64,000 nucleotides of DNA from Falsigemmobacter intermedius (GTDB lineage Bacteria > Pseudomonadota > Alphaproteobacteria > Rhodobacterales > Rhodobacteraceae): assembly GCF_004054105.1 (NCBI RefSeq), contig NZ_SBLC01000011.1, positions 62,001 through 126,000 of the forward strand, given 5' to 3'. A program made the position numbers and the translations under genes. Positions 1 through 8,678 of the stretch are shown here, in pieces. How positions within the stretch are numbered: position 1 is the stretch's first letter; each line of letters begins with the position of its first letter. The notes beneath the pieces are model-generated. The model was not told the origin of the DNA and searched no databases. It worked only from the letters and a program-made list of their open reading frames with translations.

Positions 1-1
1 C

Positions 2-541
2 CGCGATCAGGCCTTTGCGGTGCCGGTCAGCGGGATCGCCCGGGATCTGCCGATCATCATCGACGAATCCGACGGCAGCCTCGAGGCGGCGACACTGGCG
101 CGCGATCTGGGCTATCGCGGTGTCTCAACCAAGGTCTGCAAGGGGTTTTACAAATCGATCCTGAATGCGGCGCGGATGACGCGCTGGCAACCGGGGGGAC
201 TTCTCTCTGCCGAGGATCTGACCTGTGAGCCGGGGACCGCCCTGCAACAGGATCTGGCGCTGGTCTCGTTCCTTGGCCTCGGCCATGTGGAGAAAAACGC
301 CCACCACTTCATCGACGGCTTTGGCACCAGAGCTGAGGGAGAGGATTTCCTCGCCGCACATCCGGAGCTTTACCACCGCCAGGGGGACAAGGTCCGGCTG
401 CGCATCGCGCAGGGCCGTGTCGCAACGCAAGGGCTGCTCAGCGCCCGGGGCTTCGGGGCTGCGGCTGTGCCTCAGACCGGGGGGCTTACCGCCATGCCCC
501 CCGCTCTCTGGCCGCCGCGACAGGACGCCCCTGCGCTCTAG
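2..541 (+). CDS. Enolase-superfamily protein, C-terminal part (5' end outside window)
   Basis: The reading frame is open from the window edge, so only about the last 179 residues are present. The segment beginning IIIDESDGSL, followed by GYRGVSTKVCKG and later LLSAEDLTC, resembles the C-terminal barrel of mandelate-racemase-like enolase-superfamily proteins, where strand-end acidic residues and a lysine hold a metal and act on a carboxylate carbon. The substrate cannot be told from this fragment. The family call comes from remembered sequence patterns and is moderate. The next gene starts 84 bp downstream on the same strand behind its own ribosome-binding site. Confidence 0.55.
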   Translation, partial: RDQAFAVPVSGIARDLPIIIDESDGSLEAATLARDLGYRGVSTKVCKGFYKSILNAARMTRWQPGGLLSAEDLTCEPGTALQQDLALVSFLGLGHVEKNAHHFIDGFGTRAEGEDFLAAHPELYHRQGDKVRLRIAQGRVATQGLLSARGFGAAAVPQTGGLTAMPPALWPPRQDAPAL

Positions 542-625
542 GGCCGCGTTGCGGGAAACCTGCGGCGTCTTTAACCGTTGACCTGACAGATCCCGCAACC
601 GGGACCAGTGGAAAACGGAGGCGAG

Positions 626-1921
626 ATGACCGATCACCCGAAAGACGGCCAGGCGGGGCCGCACCATGTTGTGGTGATTGGCGCAGGCTTCGGCGGCCTT
701 CAGACCGTGCGCAGCCTGAAAGGTGCCGGTCTGCGCATCACCCTGATCGATCAGCGCAATCATCATCTGTTTCAGCCGCTGCTCTATCAGGTGGCCACGA
801 CGATTCTGTCGCCCTCTGAAATCGCCTGGCCGGTGCGCGACCTGATGGAGCCTCGCCCCGACGTCACCACGCTGCTGGCGACCGTGACGGGGATCCGGGA
901 CGGAAAGGTGATCCTCAGCGAAGGGGAGCCGGTGGCCTATGATACCCTGGTGATCGCCACGGGGTCGCGGCATTCCTATTTCGGGCGCGATGAATGGGCC
1001 GAATTTGCGCCGGGGCTGAAAAGCCTTGAGGATGCCACACTGATCCGCCGCCGCATCCTTCTCGCCTTTGAGCGGGCTGAGCGCGAGGCCGATCCCGCCC
1101 GCCGCGCAGCCCTTCTGACCTTCGCCATCGTCGGAGGCGGGCCGACCGGGGTGGAACTGGCCGGGATCATTGCCGAGCTTGCACAAAAGCTGCGCCCGCA
1201 GTTTCGCAATATCGACACCGCCGCCAGCCGCATCCTGCTGATTGAGGCCGGATCCCGCCTGCTTGCGGCCTTTGATCCCAAACTCTCGGATTATGCCGCG
1301 AAATCGCTGGAGCGGCGCGGGGTTGAGCTGCGCTTCGGCGCTCCGGTCACCGAGTGCCGGGAGGATGGGATTGACATCGGCGGCACATTTCTGCCCTGCC
1401 AGACCCGGATCTGGGCGGCGGGGGTGGCAGCCTCTCCGGCCTCGGACTGGCTGCAGATCAAGGGCGATCGCGCGGGCCGGGTTCCGGTCCTGGGCGATCT
1501 GACCGCGCCGGGTCACCCGGAGGTCTTCGTGATCGGCGATACCGCCACGGTTCCCGCCTGGGAGGGGAAACCCGTGCCCGGCGTCGCCCCCGCTGCCAAA
1601 CAGCAGGGCGCTTATGTGGCCCGTGTGATCCGCGCACGTCAGTCGGGTCGGGCGGCCCCGCCGGATTTCAAATATCGCCACCTTGGTGATCTGGCCACGA
1701 TCGGCAAGCGCTCTGCCGTGATCCAATATGGCCGGCTGCGGATGCGCGGCTTTTTGGCCTGGTGGGTCTGGGGTATTGCGCATATCTACTTCCTGATCGG
1801 CGCGCGCAGCCGGGCTACGGTCGCCTGGAACTGGCTCTGGAACCACGTGCGCGGGCGCAGCGCGGTCCGTCTGATCACCCATTCCCCGAAAGGCACAGAC
1901 GGCGGGCAGATCCAGGACTGA
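626..1921 (+). CDS. Type II NADH dehydrogenase (NDH-2-like FAD oxidoreductase)
   Basis: A 431-residue two-dinucleotide-binding-domain flavoprotein. The N-terminal FAD-binding motif VVIGAGFGGLQ lies near residues 15-26 and the NADH-binding motif FAIVGGGPTGVELAG near 166-180. The C-terminal stretch after about 380 is rich in aromatic and basic residues (WWVWGIAHIYF), which fits the amphipathic membrane-anchoring tail of NDH-2. Known family role: non-proton-pumping transfer of electrons from NADH to quinone at the inner membrane face. The ATG at 626 is preferred over the GTG at 608 because a GGAGG at 617-621 sits just upstream of it. A related quinone or sulfide reductase is the main alternative. 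Confidence 0.85.
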   Translation: MTDHPKDGQAGPHHVVVIGAGFGGLQTVRSLKGAGLRITLIDQRNHHLFQPLLYQVATTILSPSEIAWPVRDLMEPRPDVTTLLATVTGIRDGKVILSEGEPVAYDTLVIATGSRHSYFGRDEWAEFAPGLKSLEDATLIRRRILLAFERAEREADPARRAALLTFAIVGGGPTGVELAGIIAELAQKLRPQFRNIDTAASRILLIEAGSRLLAAFDPKLSDYAAKSLERRGVELRFGAPVTECREDGIDIGGTFLPCQTRIWAAGVAASPASDWLQIKGDRAGRVPVLGDLTAPGHPEVFVIGDTATVPAWEGKPVPGVAPAAKQQGAYVARVIRARQSGRAAPPDFKYRHLGDLATIGKRSAVIQYGRLRMRGFLAWWVWGIAHIYFLIGARSRATVAWNWLWNHVRGRSAVRLITHSPKGTDGGQIQD

Positions 1922-2134
1922 GGCCCCTGCCCCACCCGTCTTACCCACTCACCCCCGGCGGGAAAGCGCCGTCCGGGGCCTGCTCAGGCACTTTTGCGGA
2001 ACCCCGCCGCCCTGAGGCTGTTACCCGAACGGACTGTGCCCGCCCGGTGGAGGGGCGTGTGCAGCCTGAACGGGTATGAGTGGCTTTCGCGCCGACCGGA
2101 CCTGAGGGAGGTCGCGCGCTCGGGAGGATGGGAA

Positions 2135-3721
2135 ATGGTGACAATTCCAGGCGGCATCACGCGGCGAAGCCTGCTGGCCATGGTGGGGGCCAGTGCGGGA
2201 GCCTCTGCAATGTATGCGGCAATGACCGGCATGGGCCACGCGCGTCCGTCAAATTACGCAGGGCCGGTGAAGCTTGAGGGCGATCCGAAGGGAACTTCCG
2301 TGCTGATCCTTGGCGCAGGTCTGGCCGGGATGACCGCCGCGCTGGAACTGCGCAGCGCGGGCTATAAAGTCCGGGTTCTTGAATATCGGGAGAAAGCCGG
2401 CGGGCGCTGCTGGACCCTGCGAGGCGGCGATGTCTATACCGAGCTTGGCGGCCATAAGCAGGAAGTCAAATTCGCCGAAGGCAATTACCTTAATGCGGGG
2501 CCATGGCGTATCCCCTCGGACCATTATGCGGTTTTAGACTATTGTCGCCGTTTCGGGGTTGAGCTTGAGCCCTTTATCCAGGTCAATTACAACGCCTATG
2601 TCCATAACTCTGAGGCCTTTGGCGGCAAGCCACAAAGGTTCAAAGAGATCCAGTCGGATTATCGCGGCCAGATTTCGGAATTGCTGGCCAAGGCGATCAA
2701 CCAGGACAAGCTCGACGATCTGGTCACGGATGAAGACGCTCAGCTGCTGGTGGAGTCTCTCAAACGTTACGGCGTGCTGAACGACGACCTAGAATATGTG
2801 AAATCTGATGCCGTCTCGCTTTATCGCGGCTGGCAGACGGATCCCGGTGGCGGCGAAGGGGCCGAGCCCGTGGCCTCAGATATCATCTCTCTGAGCGATA
2901 TTCTGCGCGGTAGACTTTGGAATGATCTGATCACCGGCGAATCCATTGACCATCAGTCGGCCATTTTCCAACCCGTTGGCGGGATGGATATGATCGCCAA
3001 AGCCTTTGAGAATGAAGTCAAAGACCTGATCACCTATAACGCCAAGGTCATTCGCATAGAGGGTGGTGAAACAGGTGTCAGCGCGACTTTCGTCCCCCGC
3101 GAGGGGGATGGCGAAGAGCAGACGGTGACGGCGGATTACTGTATCTGCACCATCCCCTTTTCCATTCTCAGCCAGATTGAGCATAATTTCAGCGCCGATA
3201 TGACCGAGGCAATCGAAAGCGTGCCCTATGCCTCGTCAATTAAGATTGCTCTGGAATTCAAGCGGCGCTTCTGGGAGCAGGATGAGCATATCTATGGCGG
3301 GATCACTTATACCGATCTGCCGATCACGCTGATCTCTTATCCCTCGACAAAATTTCTCAGCGACGGGCCGGGTGTTTTGCTCGCGACCTATTCCTGGGGC
3401 GCGGCCTCTTATCAGTTCAACGCCATTGAGCATGAGGAGCGCATTGAGCTTGCCCTGAAATATGGCGAGCAGATCCACCCGCAATACCGTGAGGAATTTT
3501 CCAGCGGGGTTTCCGTCGCCTGGCACCGTGTGCCCTGGGTCCTGGGCTGCTACGGCGAATGGCGCGATATGGCCACCCATTACCCCCAGGCCCTGAAGAT
3601 GGATCAGCGCGTCCTGATGGCCGGGGAGCATATGTCCTATCTGCCTGCCTGGCAGGAAGGCGCGATCCTCTCGGCTCTCAATGCAATTGAGCGGCTCCAT
3701 AAGGTCGTCACGAAGGCCTGA
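2135..3721 (+). CDS. Tat-exported flavin monoamine oxidase family protein
   Basis: A 528-residue FAD-dependent amine oxidase-fold protein. It begins with a twin-arginine signal (TRRSLLAMVGA, residues about 8-18). The Rossmann motif VLILGAGLAGMTAALEL and the amine-oxidase GG-doublet AGGRC follow. The C-terminal FAD-contact segment MAGEHMSYLPAWQEGA is typical of amine and L-amino-acid oxidases. The ATG at 2135 is chosen because GGGAGG at 2122-2127 precedes it and it places the Tat signal at the N-terminus. A cytochrome c gene follows 24 bp later and an exported RidA after that. This suggests electrons go to the cytochrome rather than to oxygen, as reported for the NicA2 nicotine oxidoreductase with CycN. 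Substrate unknown. Confidence 0.85.
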   Translation: MVTIPGGITRRSLLAMVGASAGASAMYAAMTGMGHARPSNYAGPVKLEGDPKGTSVLILGAGLAGMTAALELRSAGYKVRVLEYREKAGGRCWTLRGGDVYTELGGHKQEVKFAEGNYLNAGPWRIPSDHYAVLDYCRRFGVELEPFIQVNYNAYVHNSEAFGGKPQRFKEIQSDYRGQISELLAKAINQDKLDDLVTDEDAQLLVESLKRYGVLNDDLEYVKSDAVSLYRGWQTDPGGGEGAEPVASDIISLSDILRGRLWNDLITGESIDHQSAIFQPVGGMDMIAKAFENEVKDLITYNAKVIRIEGGETGVSATFVPREGDGEEQTVTADYCICTIPFSILSQIEHNFSADMTEAIESVPYASSIKIALEFKRRFWEQDEHIYGGITYTDLPITLISYPSTKFLSDGPGVLLATYSWGAASYQFNAIEHEERIELALKYGEQIHPQYREEFSSGVSVAWHRVPWVLGCYGEWRDMATHYPQALKMDQRVLMAGEHMSYLPAWQEGAILSALNAIERLHKVVTKA

Positions 3722-3745
3722 GCGCGCGCAGGAAAGGAACGGAAA

Positions 3746-4141
3746 ATGAAAACTATTCTGACTGCCGCCACGCTCATCGCCACTCTGGCTGTTTCGGGCG
3801 CAGCCGTGGCACAGGACTTCGTGCAAAGCGGCACAACACCCACCCTGCCGCAACGCGAGGGTCAGGCGATCTACAATGCCGTCTGCTCCGGCTGCCACAT
3901 GGCCGATGGCCGGGGAGCTGAAGGGGCGGGCGCTTACCCGCCTCTTGCAAACAGCGATTTCGTGGAATCCCCGGATGCCGTGATCGCCTGGGTGCTGAAC
4001 GGCTATCGGGCGATGCCTCCTTTGGGCAGCATCATGGATGATGAGCAGGTGGCTGAGGTGGTGAACTATGTCCGCCACAACCTGGGCAACAGCTATGAAG
4101 GCAGCTCCACAGCCGCCGATGTACAGGCCATGCGCGAGTAA
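3746..4141 (+). CDS. Periplasmic c-type cytochrome
   Basis: A 131-residue secreted monohaem cytochrome. A cleavable signal peptide occupies about residues 1-22 (ending AVAQ). The haem-binding C-S-G-C-H lies at residues 47-51, and a Met in the segment GYRAMPPLGS is a likely sixth haem ligand. It starts 24 bp after the Tat-exported amine oxidase with an AGGAA ribosome-binding site. The most economical role is electron acceptor for that flavoprotein, feeding the respiratory chain. This partnership is inferred from position only. Confidence 0.88.
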   Translation: MKTILTAATLIATLAVSGAAVAQDFVQSGTTPTLPQREGQAIYNAVCSGCHMADGRGAEGAGAYPPLANSDFVESPDAVIAWVLNGYRAMPPLGSIMDDEQVAEVVNYVRHNLGNSYEGSSTAADVQAMRE

Positions 4142-4212
4142 CATCGCAATCCCGCCAGCCGCGCCCCCGCCCCGGCGCAGGCCGATACTTTTTCTGATGA
4201 CAGGACCTCGCT

Positions 4213-4698
4213 ATGAAACGCATCTCTCTCTCCGCAGCCCTCCTGTGCCTTTTGCCGCTGAGCGCCCCCGCTCAGGAGGTGATCCGGCACAAGACCCCCG
4301 GCTCTGATTTTCCCATCGCGCGGGCGGTTGAGGTTCCCGGCGGGGCCACGACGGTCTATGTCAGCGGCGCGGTCCCGCAGCCGGCCGATCCTGCGGCAGA
4401 TGCCGCCACCGCAGAGGCCTGGGGGGATACGAAAACCCAGACGATCTCGGTCCTGAAAGGCATTGAGGCGACCCTGAAAGATCTGAACCTCACCATGGGG
4501 GATGTGGTGAAGATGCAGGTCTTCCTGGTCGCGCCCGAAGGGGCTGCGGCCGACTTTTCGGGCTTTATGGAGGGATATACCCAGTTCTTCGGCACGGCCG
4601 ACCAGCCGAACCTGCCCGCGCGTTCAGCGATGATCGTTGATGCGCTCGTTCACCCGCGCTGGCTGGTTGAGATTGAGGTCACGGCCGTCCGCCCCTGA
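4213..4698 (+). CDS. Exported RidA/YjgF/UK114 family protein
   Basis: A 161-residue RidA-fold protein with an N-terminal signal peptide (residues about 1-20, ending SAPAQE), which is unusual because most RidA proteins are cytoplasmic. The family signature near the C-terminus, NLPARSAMIVDAL, keeps the conserved Arg (about residue 137) that binds the substrate carboxylate, and the VEIEV segment carries the usual acidic residue. RidA proteins hydrolyse reactive imines and enamines. Lying 71 bp behind an exported amine oxidase and its cytochrome, it plausibly deaminates the imine product in the periplasm. Confidence 0.85.
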   Translation: MKRISLSAALLCLLPLSAPAQEVIRHKTPGSDFPIARAVEVPGGATTVYVSGAVPQPADPAADAATAEAWGDTKTQTISVLKGIEATLKDLNLTMGDVVKMQVFLVAPEGAAADFSGFMEGYTQFFGTADQPNLPARSAMIVDALVHPRWLVEIEVTAVRP

Positions 4699-4716
4699 TC
4701 TCTCTGCCCTGAACGG

Positions 4717-4755
4717 AAAAGAGCCGCTGCCTTCCCGACAGCGGCTCTTTTCTTT
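4717..4755. terminator. Bidirectional rho-independent terminator
   Basis: The 13-bp stem AAAAGAGCCGCTG (4717-4729) pairs perfectly with CAGCGGCTCTTTT (4739-4751) across a 9-base loop. T-rich sequence follows on the plus strand and an A-run precedes it, giving T's on the minus strand. It sits between the converging RidA gene and the ABC permease gene and probably ends both transcripts. Confidence 0.9.
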
Positions 4756-4770
4756 TCCTCAGGCCCGGTT

Positions 4771-5652
4771 TCATCCGTGGCTCATACCCCAGCGGGCGAT
4801 GGTGCGCCGCTCGATCACGCGGAAGACAAAGTTGTCGATCACAAGGCCCACGATAATCACCGACAAAAGACCGGCAAAAACCGACGGGATCTCAAGGATG
4901 TTTTTGTTTTCAAATACATACCAGCCGAGGCCGCCACCGCCTGCGGTCGCACCAAAGACCAGTTCGGCCGCGATCAGCGTGCGCCAGGCGAAGGCCCAGC
5001 CGATCTTCAGTCCGGCGAGGATCGAGGGGAAGGCCGCCGGGATCATCACCTTAAAGACCAGCGGCAGCCCGCGCAGACCATAGTTGCGCCCGACCATCCG
5101 AAGGGTCGGCGACACCGCCGTAAAGCCCGAATGCGTATTCAGCGCCACCGGCCAGAGCACCGAATGGATCAGCACGAAAATGATCGAGCCCATGCCAAGA
5201 CCGAACCACAAAAGCGCCAGCGGCAGCAGGGCAATGGCCGGCAGCGGGTTGAACATCGCCGTCATGGTTTCCAGAATGTCGTTGCCGATCTTCGTGCTGA
5301 TCGCCGCCACGGACATCAGCGCCGCCAGAATGATGCCGCCGAAATAGCCCACCAGCAGCAGCTTCAGCGAACCCCAGGTGGCCGTCAGGAGCTTTCCGTT
5401 GCTGATCCCCTCGGCCATAGCCTGAAGCGTGGCGGTGAAGGTCGGGAACAAAAGCTCATTGTCGGCCCAGCGGGCATAGCCTTCCCAGAAGAGCGCGATC
5501 GCGATCAGGATCAGAGCTTTGCGCAAAGCACCGATGGACCAGAGCCGTTCAAACACCGTCAGGCGGCGGCGTTCGATCACCAGATCCGCCGGGGCCTGAG
5601 AGGTGTTCTCTTCGCGAATGATGAAGGGCGTTGCGGTGACGGGCTCAGCCAT
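4771..5652 (-). CDS. ABC transporter permease (SsuC/TauC type)
   Basis: A 293-residue inner-membrane permease of the BPD_transp_1 fold with about six hydrophobic helices. The cytoplasmic coupling-loop region includes LRGLPLVFKVMIPAAFPSILAGLKIGWAFAWR in short conserved pieces (PAAFPSIL, WAFAWR) typical of nitrate/sulfonate/taurine-type importers. The chosen ATG at 5652 overlaps the ATPase stop by 8 bp (ATGGCTGA), indicating translational coupling. It works with the ATPase and binding protein encoded upstream in this operon. The ligand cannot be read from the permease. Confidence 0.92.
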   Translation of the reverse strand: MAEPVTATPFIIREENTSQAPADLVIERRRLTVFERLWSIGALRKALILIAIALFWEGYARWADNELLFPTFTATLQAMAEGISNGKLLTATWGSLKLLLVGYFGGIILAALMSVAAISTKIGNDILETMTAMFNPLPAIALLPLALLWFGLGMGSIIFVLIHSVLWPVALNTHSGFTAVSPTLRMVGRNYGLRGLPLVFKVMIPAAFPSILAGLKIGWAFAWRTLIAAELVFGATAGGGGLGWYVFENKNILEIPSVFAGLLSVIIVGLVIDNFVFRVIERRTIARWGMSHG

Positions 5653-6424
5653 GGGCCTCTGCTCCCTTCTGCTCATTTTCAAACAGCATGTCGTGAATGA
5701 TCTCTGACATTTTGCGCCCCGTTGCCGGGTCCACACGGTCCTCGCCGTCCGAGATCATCTCGGCGCGCACGCGGCCCGGGTGCGGCGACAGCAGCAGAAT
5801 GCGGTTGCCGATGCGGATCGCCTCTGAGATCGAGTGGGTCACGAAAAGAACGGTGAATTTCGTATCTTCCCAAAGCTGCAGCAGTTCATCCTGCATCTGC
5901 ACCCGGGTCAGCGCGTCAAGCGCCGCAAAGGGTTCATCCATAAGCAGAATATCAGGCTCCATCGCCATGCCGCGCGCGATGGCCACGCGCTGCTTCATGC
6001 CGCCCGACAGTTGGTGAGGATGGCTGTCGGCAAATTTCGTCAGCCGCACCTTGTCGATATAGTGAAGCGCGCGTTCACGCGCCTCACGTTTGTTCAGACG
6101 GCCACTGGCGGTCAGCGAGAACATCACATTCTCCAGCACCGTCTTCCAGGGCAGCAGCTGGTCGAATTCCTGAAACACCATCATCCGGTCGGGGCCGGGC
6201 TGCGAGATGCGCCGCCCGTTCAGGCTCATCTGACCCTCCGTCGGGTTCAGATAGCCGCCCACCGCCTTCAGAAGCGTGGATTTTCCACAGCCCGAGGGCC
6301 CGAGAAGGATGAAACGATCCGACTTATTGACGTCAAAGCTGACACGATAAGTGGCGGTGATGAGCGACTCCGGGGTCTTATATTGCAGCGTGACGCCGTC
6401 GACGTTCAGCAGTTTCGTCTCCAT
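5645..6424 (-). CDS. ABC transporter ATP-binding protein (SsuB/TauB type)
   Basis: A 259-residue nucleotide-binding subunit. Visible motifs are Walker A GPSGCGKST, the Q-loop region MVFQEFDQLLPW, the ABC signature LSGGMKQR, Walker B ILLMDEPF and the H-loop VTHSI. The PW after the Q-loop and overall length match importers for sulfonates, taurine, nitrate or thiamine precursors. The 3' end overlaps the permease start by 8 bp, and the binding-protein gene ends 13 bp upstream. Confidence 0.95.
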   Translation of the reverse strand: METKLLNVDGVTLQYKTPESLITATYRVSFDVNKSDRFILLGPSGCGKSTLLKAVGGYLNPTEGQMSLNGRRISQPGPDRMMVFQEFDQLLPWKTVLENVMFSLTASGRLNKREARERALHYIDKVRLTKFADSHPHQLSGGMKQRVAIARGMAMEPDILLMDEPFAALDALTRVQMQDELLQLWEDTKFTVLFVTHSISEAIRIGNRILLLSPHPGRVRAEMISDGEDRVDPATGRKMSEIIHDMLFENEQKGAEAHG

Positions 6425-6437
6425 CGGGCCTGACCTT

Positions 6438-7457
6438 TCAGTTGCCGTTCAGTTCGTGGAGTTCCGGGAAGAACAGGTCTTTCCAGTCTTCCGGGACAGT
6501 CTTGATCGCGCCGACGTCTTTAAAGAGGCCGAGCAGTTTGACCACATTGGTCGGCGTGACGGTATAGCCCATCCGCGGATCAGCGATCAGTTTTGCGGTC
6601 TCTTCAACCGAGTCTTTGGTATTGTTCAGCGCTGCGAGATAGATCTTCGCGGCCTCTTCCGGGTTTTCGTTGATGAAGTTCACCGAGTCTTTCAGCGCCT
6701 CATGGACGGCGGTGAAGGTTTTCGGGTTGGCATCGCGGAATTTCGTGGTGGCCATAAGCACGGTGCCGGTGGCAGGCTCGCCGCCCTGCACATCCTCAGC
6801 ACTCAGGATGACTTTCGCACCGTCAATGCGGGCGGTCTCCCAAACCTCAAAGGGCGGTGCCGTGAAATGCGAATCCACACCAGAGCCGCTCGATTGCAGC
6901 GCCGCATAGGCATCGGGATGCGCCATGGTGACGGTCATCTGGTCAAAGCGGTTGATCTGATCGGGGCCGAATTTCTGCAGGGCCGCAATCTTCAGCGCCA
7001 GGGCCTGGGGTGATGTGCCGACAGCCGGAACCGCAATTTTGGTGTCGAGCGGCAGATCTTCGAGCTTTTCCACGCCCGGCAGGCGGGTCACGAGGTTCAG
7101 CACGTTATAGGCCTGCGCGCCCAGCGATTTCACCTGGCCTTTGGTCTTGTCCCAAAGAACCGCAAAGCCCGAGGTGCCGGTGGAGGCCACATGCAGGCTG
7201 CCCGAGAGCAGCCCGTCGATCATGGCCGAAGACCCCGCGAGGCTGATCCAGTTCACCTTGGTGTCCGGCAGACCCTGGGCCGCAAGCTGCTTTTCGATAA
7301 ACTGCTGATCTTTCATGATCATCAGCGGCAGATGCGAGAGCGAAAACTGGTTTGCCAGCGTCACTTCCGACACTTCTGCCGAGGCAGGTGCCGCAAAGGC
7401 CAGACTGGTGCCGAGGGCGATCCCGGCAAGGAAGGTGCGAAAACGGGTCTCAGTCAT
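6438..7457 (-). CDS. ABC transporter periplasmic substrate-binding protein (NMT1/SsuA-like)
   Basis: A 339-residue secreted binding protein with a signal peptide at about residues 1-27 (ending PASAE). The mature start EVTLANQFSLSHLPLMIMKDQ is the usual first strand and helix of NMT1/THI5-like and SsuA-like receptors. It delivers the unknown ligand to the permease-ATPase pair encoded just downstream. Genetic linkage to a CoA-transferase and a GrdB-like protein suggests an organic acid or a sulfur- or nitrogen-containing compound, but nothing in the sequence fixes the substrate. Confidence 0.9.
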   Translation of the reverse strand: MTETRFRTFLAGIALGTSLAFAAPASAEVSEVTLANQFSLSHLPLMIMKDQQFIEKQLAAQGLPDTKVNWISLAGSSAMIDGLLSGSLHVASTGTSGFAVLWDKTKGQVKSLGAQAYNVLNLVTRLPGVEKLEDLPLDTKIAVPAVGTSPQALALKIAALQKFGPDQINRFDQMTVTMAHPDAYAALQSSGSGVDSHFTAPPFEVWETARIDGAKVILSAEDVQGGEPATGTVLMATTKFRDANPKTFTAVHEALKDSVNFINENPEEAAKIYLAALNNTKDSVEETAKLIADPRMGYTVTPTNVVKLLGLFKDVGAIKTVPEDWKDLFFPELHELNGN

Positions 7458-7483
7458 AGTGATCTCCCTGAAAAGTGGTCCGC

Positions 7484-8677
7484 TTAAAGCGCGCCTGCGC
7501 TGCGGAAAGCGGAGATTTCGTCCGGGCTGAAGCCCGCCTCGGTCAGAATGTCGTCGTTGTCAGCCCCCGCCGCCACAGGGGCGCGGGTGATCTGCCCCGG
7601 CCCCTTCGCGGTGCGGAAGCCGGGGCCTGCAAAGGTCATCGGACCATGCTCAGAGGGCACGGTCTGCAGGAAGCCGCGCGCCTGAACCTGCGGATGCTGC
7701 AGCGTTTCATCGATGCTCAGGATGACCGAGCAGGGCACATCCGCGGCGGTCAGCTTTGCGGCCCAGGCCTCAGGCGTGCCCTCGCGCATCGCGCCTTCGA
7801 TGATCGCGCGAAGGTCCCCGGCGTGATCGCTGCGCGACTGCCAGTCGGCAAAGCGCGGGTCCGAAAGCGTATCCGCACGGCCGATGGTCTCCATCAGGCG
7901 CACGTATTGCTTCTCCAGCAGGATCGCCAGCATCAGATATCCGCCGCCGCAGGCAAAGCGGTCCGCCGTGACTTTACGGGTAACCGACAGATTGCCATAT
8001 TGCTGCGCCACGATCCCGGCCATGGTGACCTCTGAGACCTGCTGGGTCAGCACGTTCAGGGTCGATTCCACCATGGAGACATCGAGGAATTCCCCCTCTC
8101 CGGTGACCGAGCGGCGGTAAAGTGCGGCCGATACGGCAAAAGCGCCGCTCAGCCCGCCGATCAGGTCGCAGATCGGAATGCCCGTCCGCATCGGCCCGTC
8201 TTCGGGGTTGCCGGTCATGGTCATCAGGCCGGTCATCGCCTGAATTTTTCCGTCAAAGGCCGCCGTGCCGCGCTCCGGCCCGTCCTGACCAAAGCCGCTG
8301 ACCGCGCAATAGATCAGGCGTGGATTGATCTTTTTAAGCGCGTCATAGCCAAAACCCAGACGCTCCATCACGCCGGGGCGGAAGTTTTCCCAGACCACAT
8401 CGGCATCCGCCACCAGGCGCTCAATGATCTGCCGCGCCTCGGGTTTGCGCAGATCGAGCGTCAGTGAGCGCTTGTTGACATTCACCGAAGCAAAGGCCGG
8501 CGCCATATTGCGGGCCACCCACTCAGGCGTGGACTGAAAGCGGCGCTGGTCCTCACCCTCAGGGGGCTCGACTTTGATGACATCCGCGTCCTGGAGCGCG
8601 AATTGGTGAGAGCCAAAGGGACCTGCAAAAAACCGCGTGAAATCAAGGATGCGGACGCCCTGGAACAATCCTGACAT
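7484..8677 (-). CDS. Class III (CaiB/BaiF) CoA-transferase
   Basis: A 397-residue family III CoA-transferase. The N-terminus GVRILDFTRFFAGPF and the phrase VWENFRPGVMERLGFGYDAL match the family closely. The Asp in PICDLIGG is a candidate for the aspartate that forms the acyl anhydride intermediate. Family role: moving CoA between carboxylic acids, often to activate an imported acid. It lies between the binding-protein gene (26 bp away) and the GrdB-like gene (1 bp away), so it probably acts on the compound this operon imports. Donor and acceptor are unknown. Confidence 0.93.
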   Translation of the reverse strand: MSGLFQGVRILDFTRFFAGPFGSHQFALQDADVIKVEPPEGEDQRRFQSTPEWVARNMAPAFASVNVNKRSLTLDLRKPEARQIIERLVADADVVWENFRPGVMERLGFGYDALKKINPRLIYCAVSGFGQDGPERGTAAFDGKIQAMTGLMTMTGNPEDGPMRTGIPICDLIGGLSGAFAVSAALYRRSVTGEGEFLDVSMVESTLNVLTQQVSEVTMAGIVAQQYGNLSVTRKVTADRFACGGGYLMLAILLEKQYVRLMETIGRADTLSDPRFADWQSRSDHAGDLRAIIEGAMREGTPEAWAAKLTAADVPCSVILSIDETLQHPQVQARGFLQTVPSEHGPMTFAGPGFRTAKGPGQITRAPVAAGADNDDILTEAGFSPDEISAFRSAGAL

Positions 8678-8678
8678 C

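Noticed and set aside
125-1948. 607-codon minus-strand open frame
   Set aside because: It is antisense to the well-supported NADH dehydrogenase gene, is Gly/Arg/His-rich as expected from GC-rich shadow frames, and has no family motifs.
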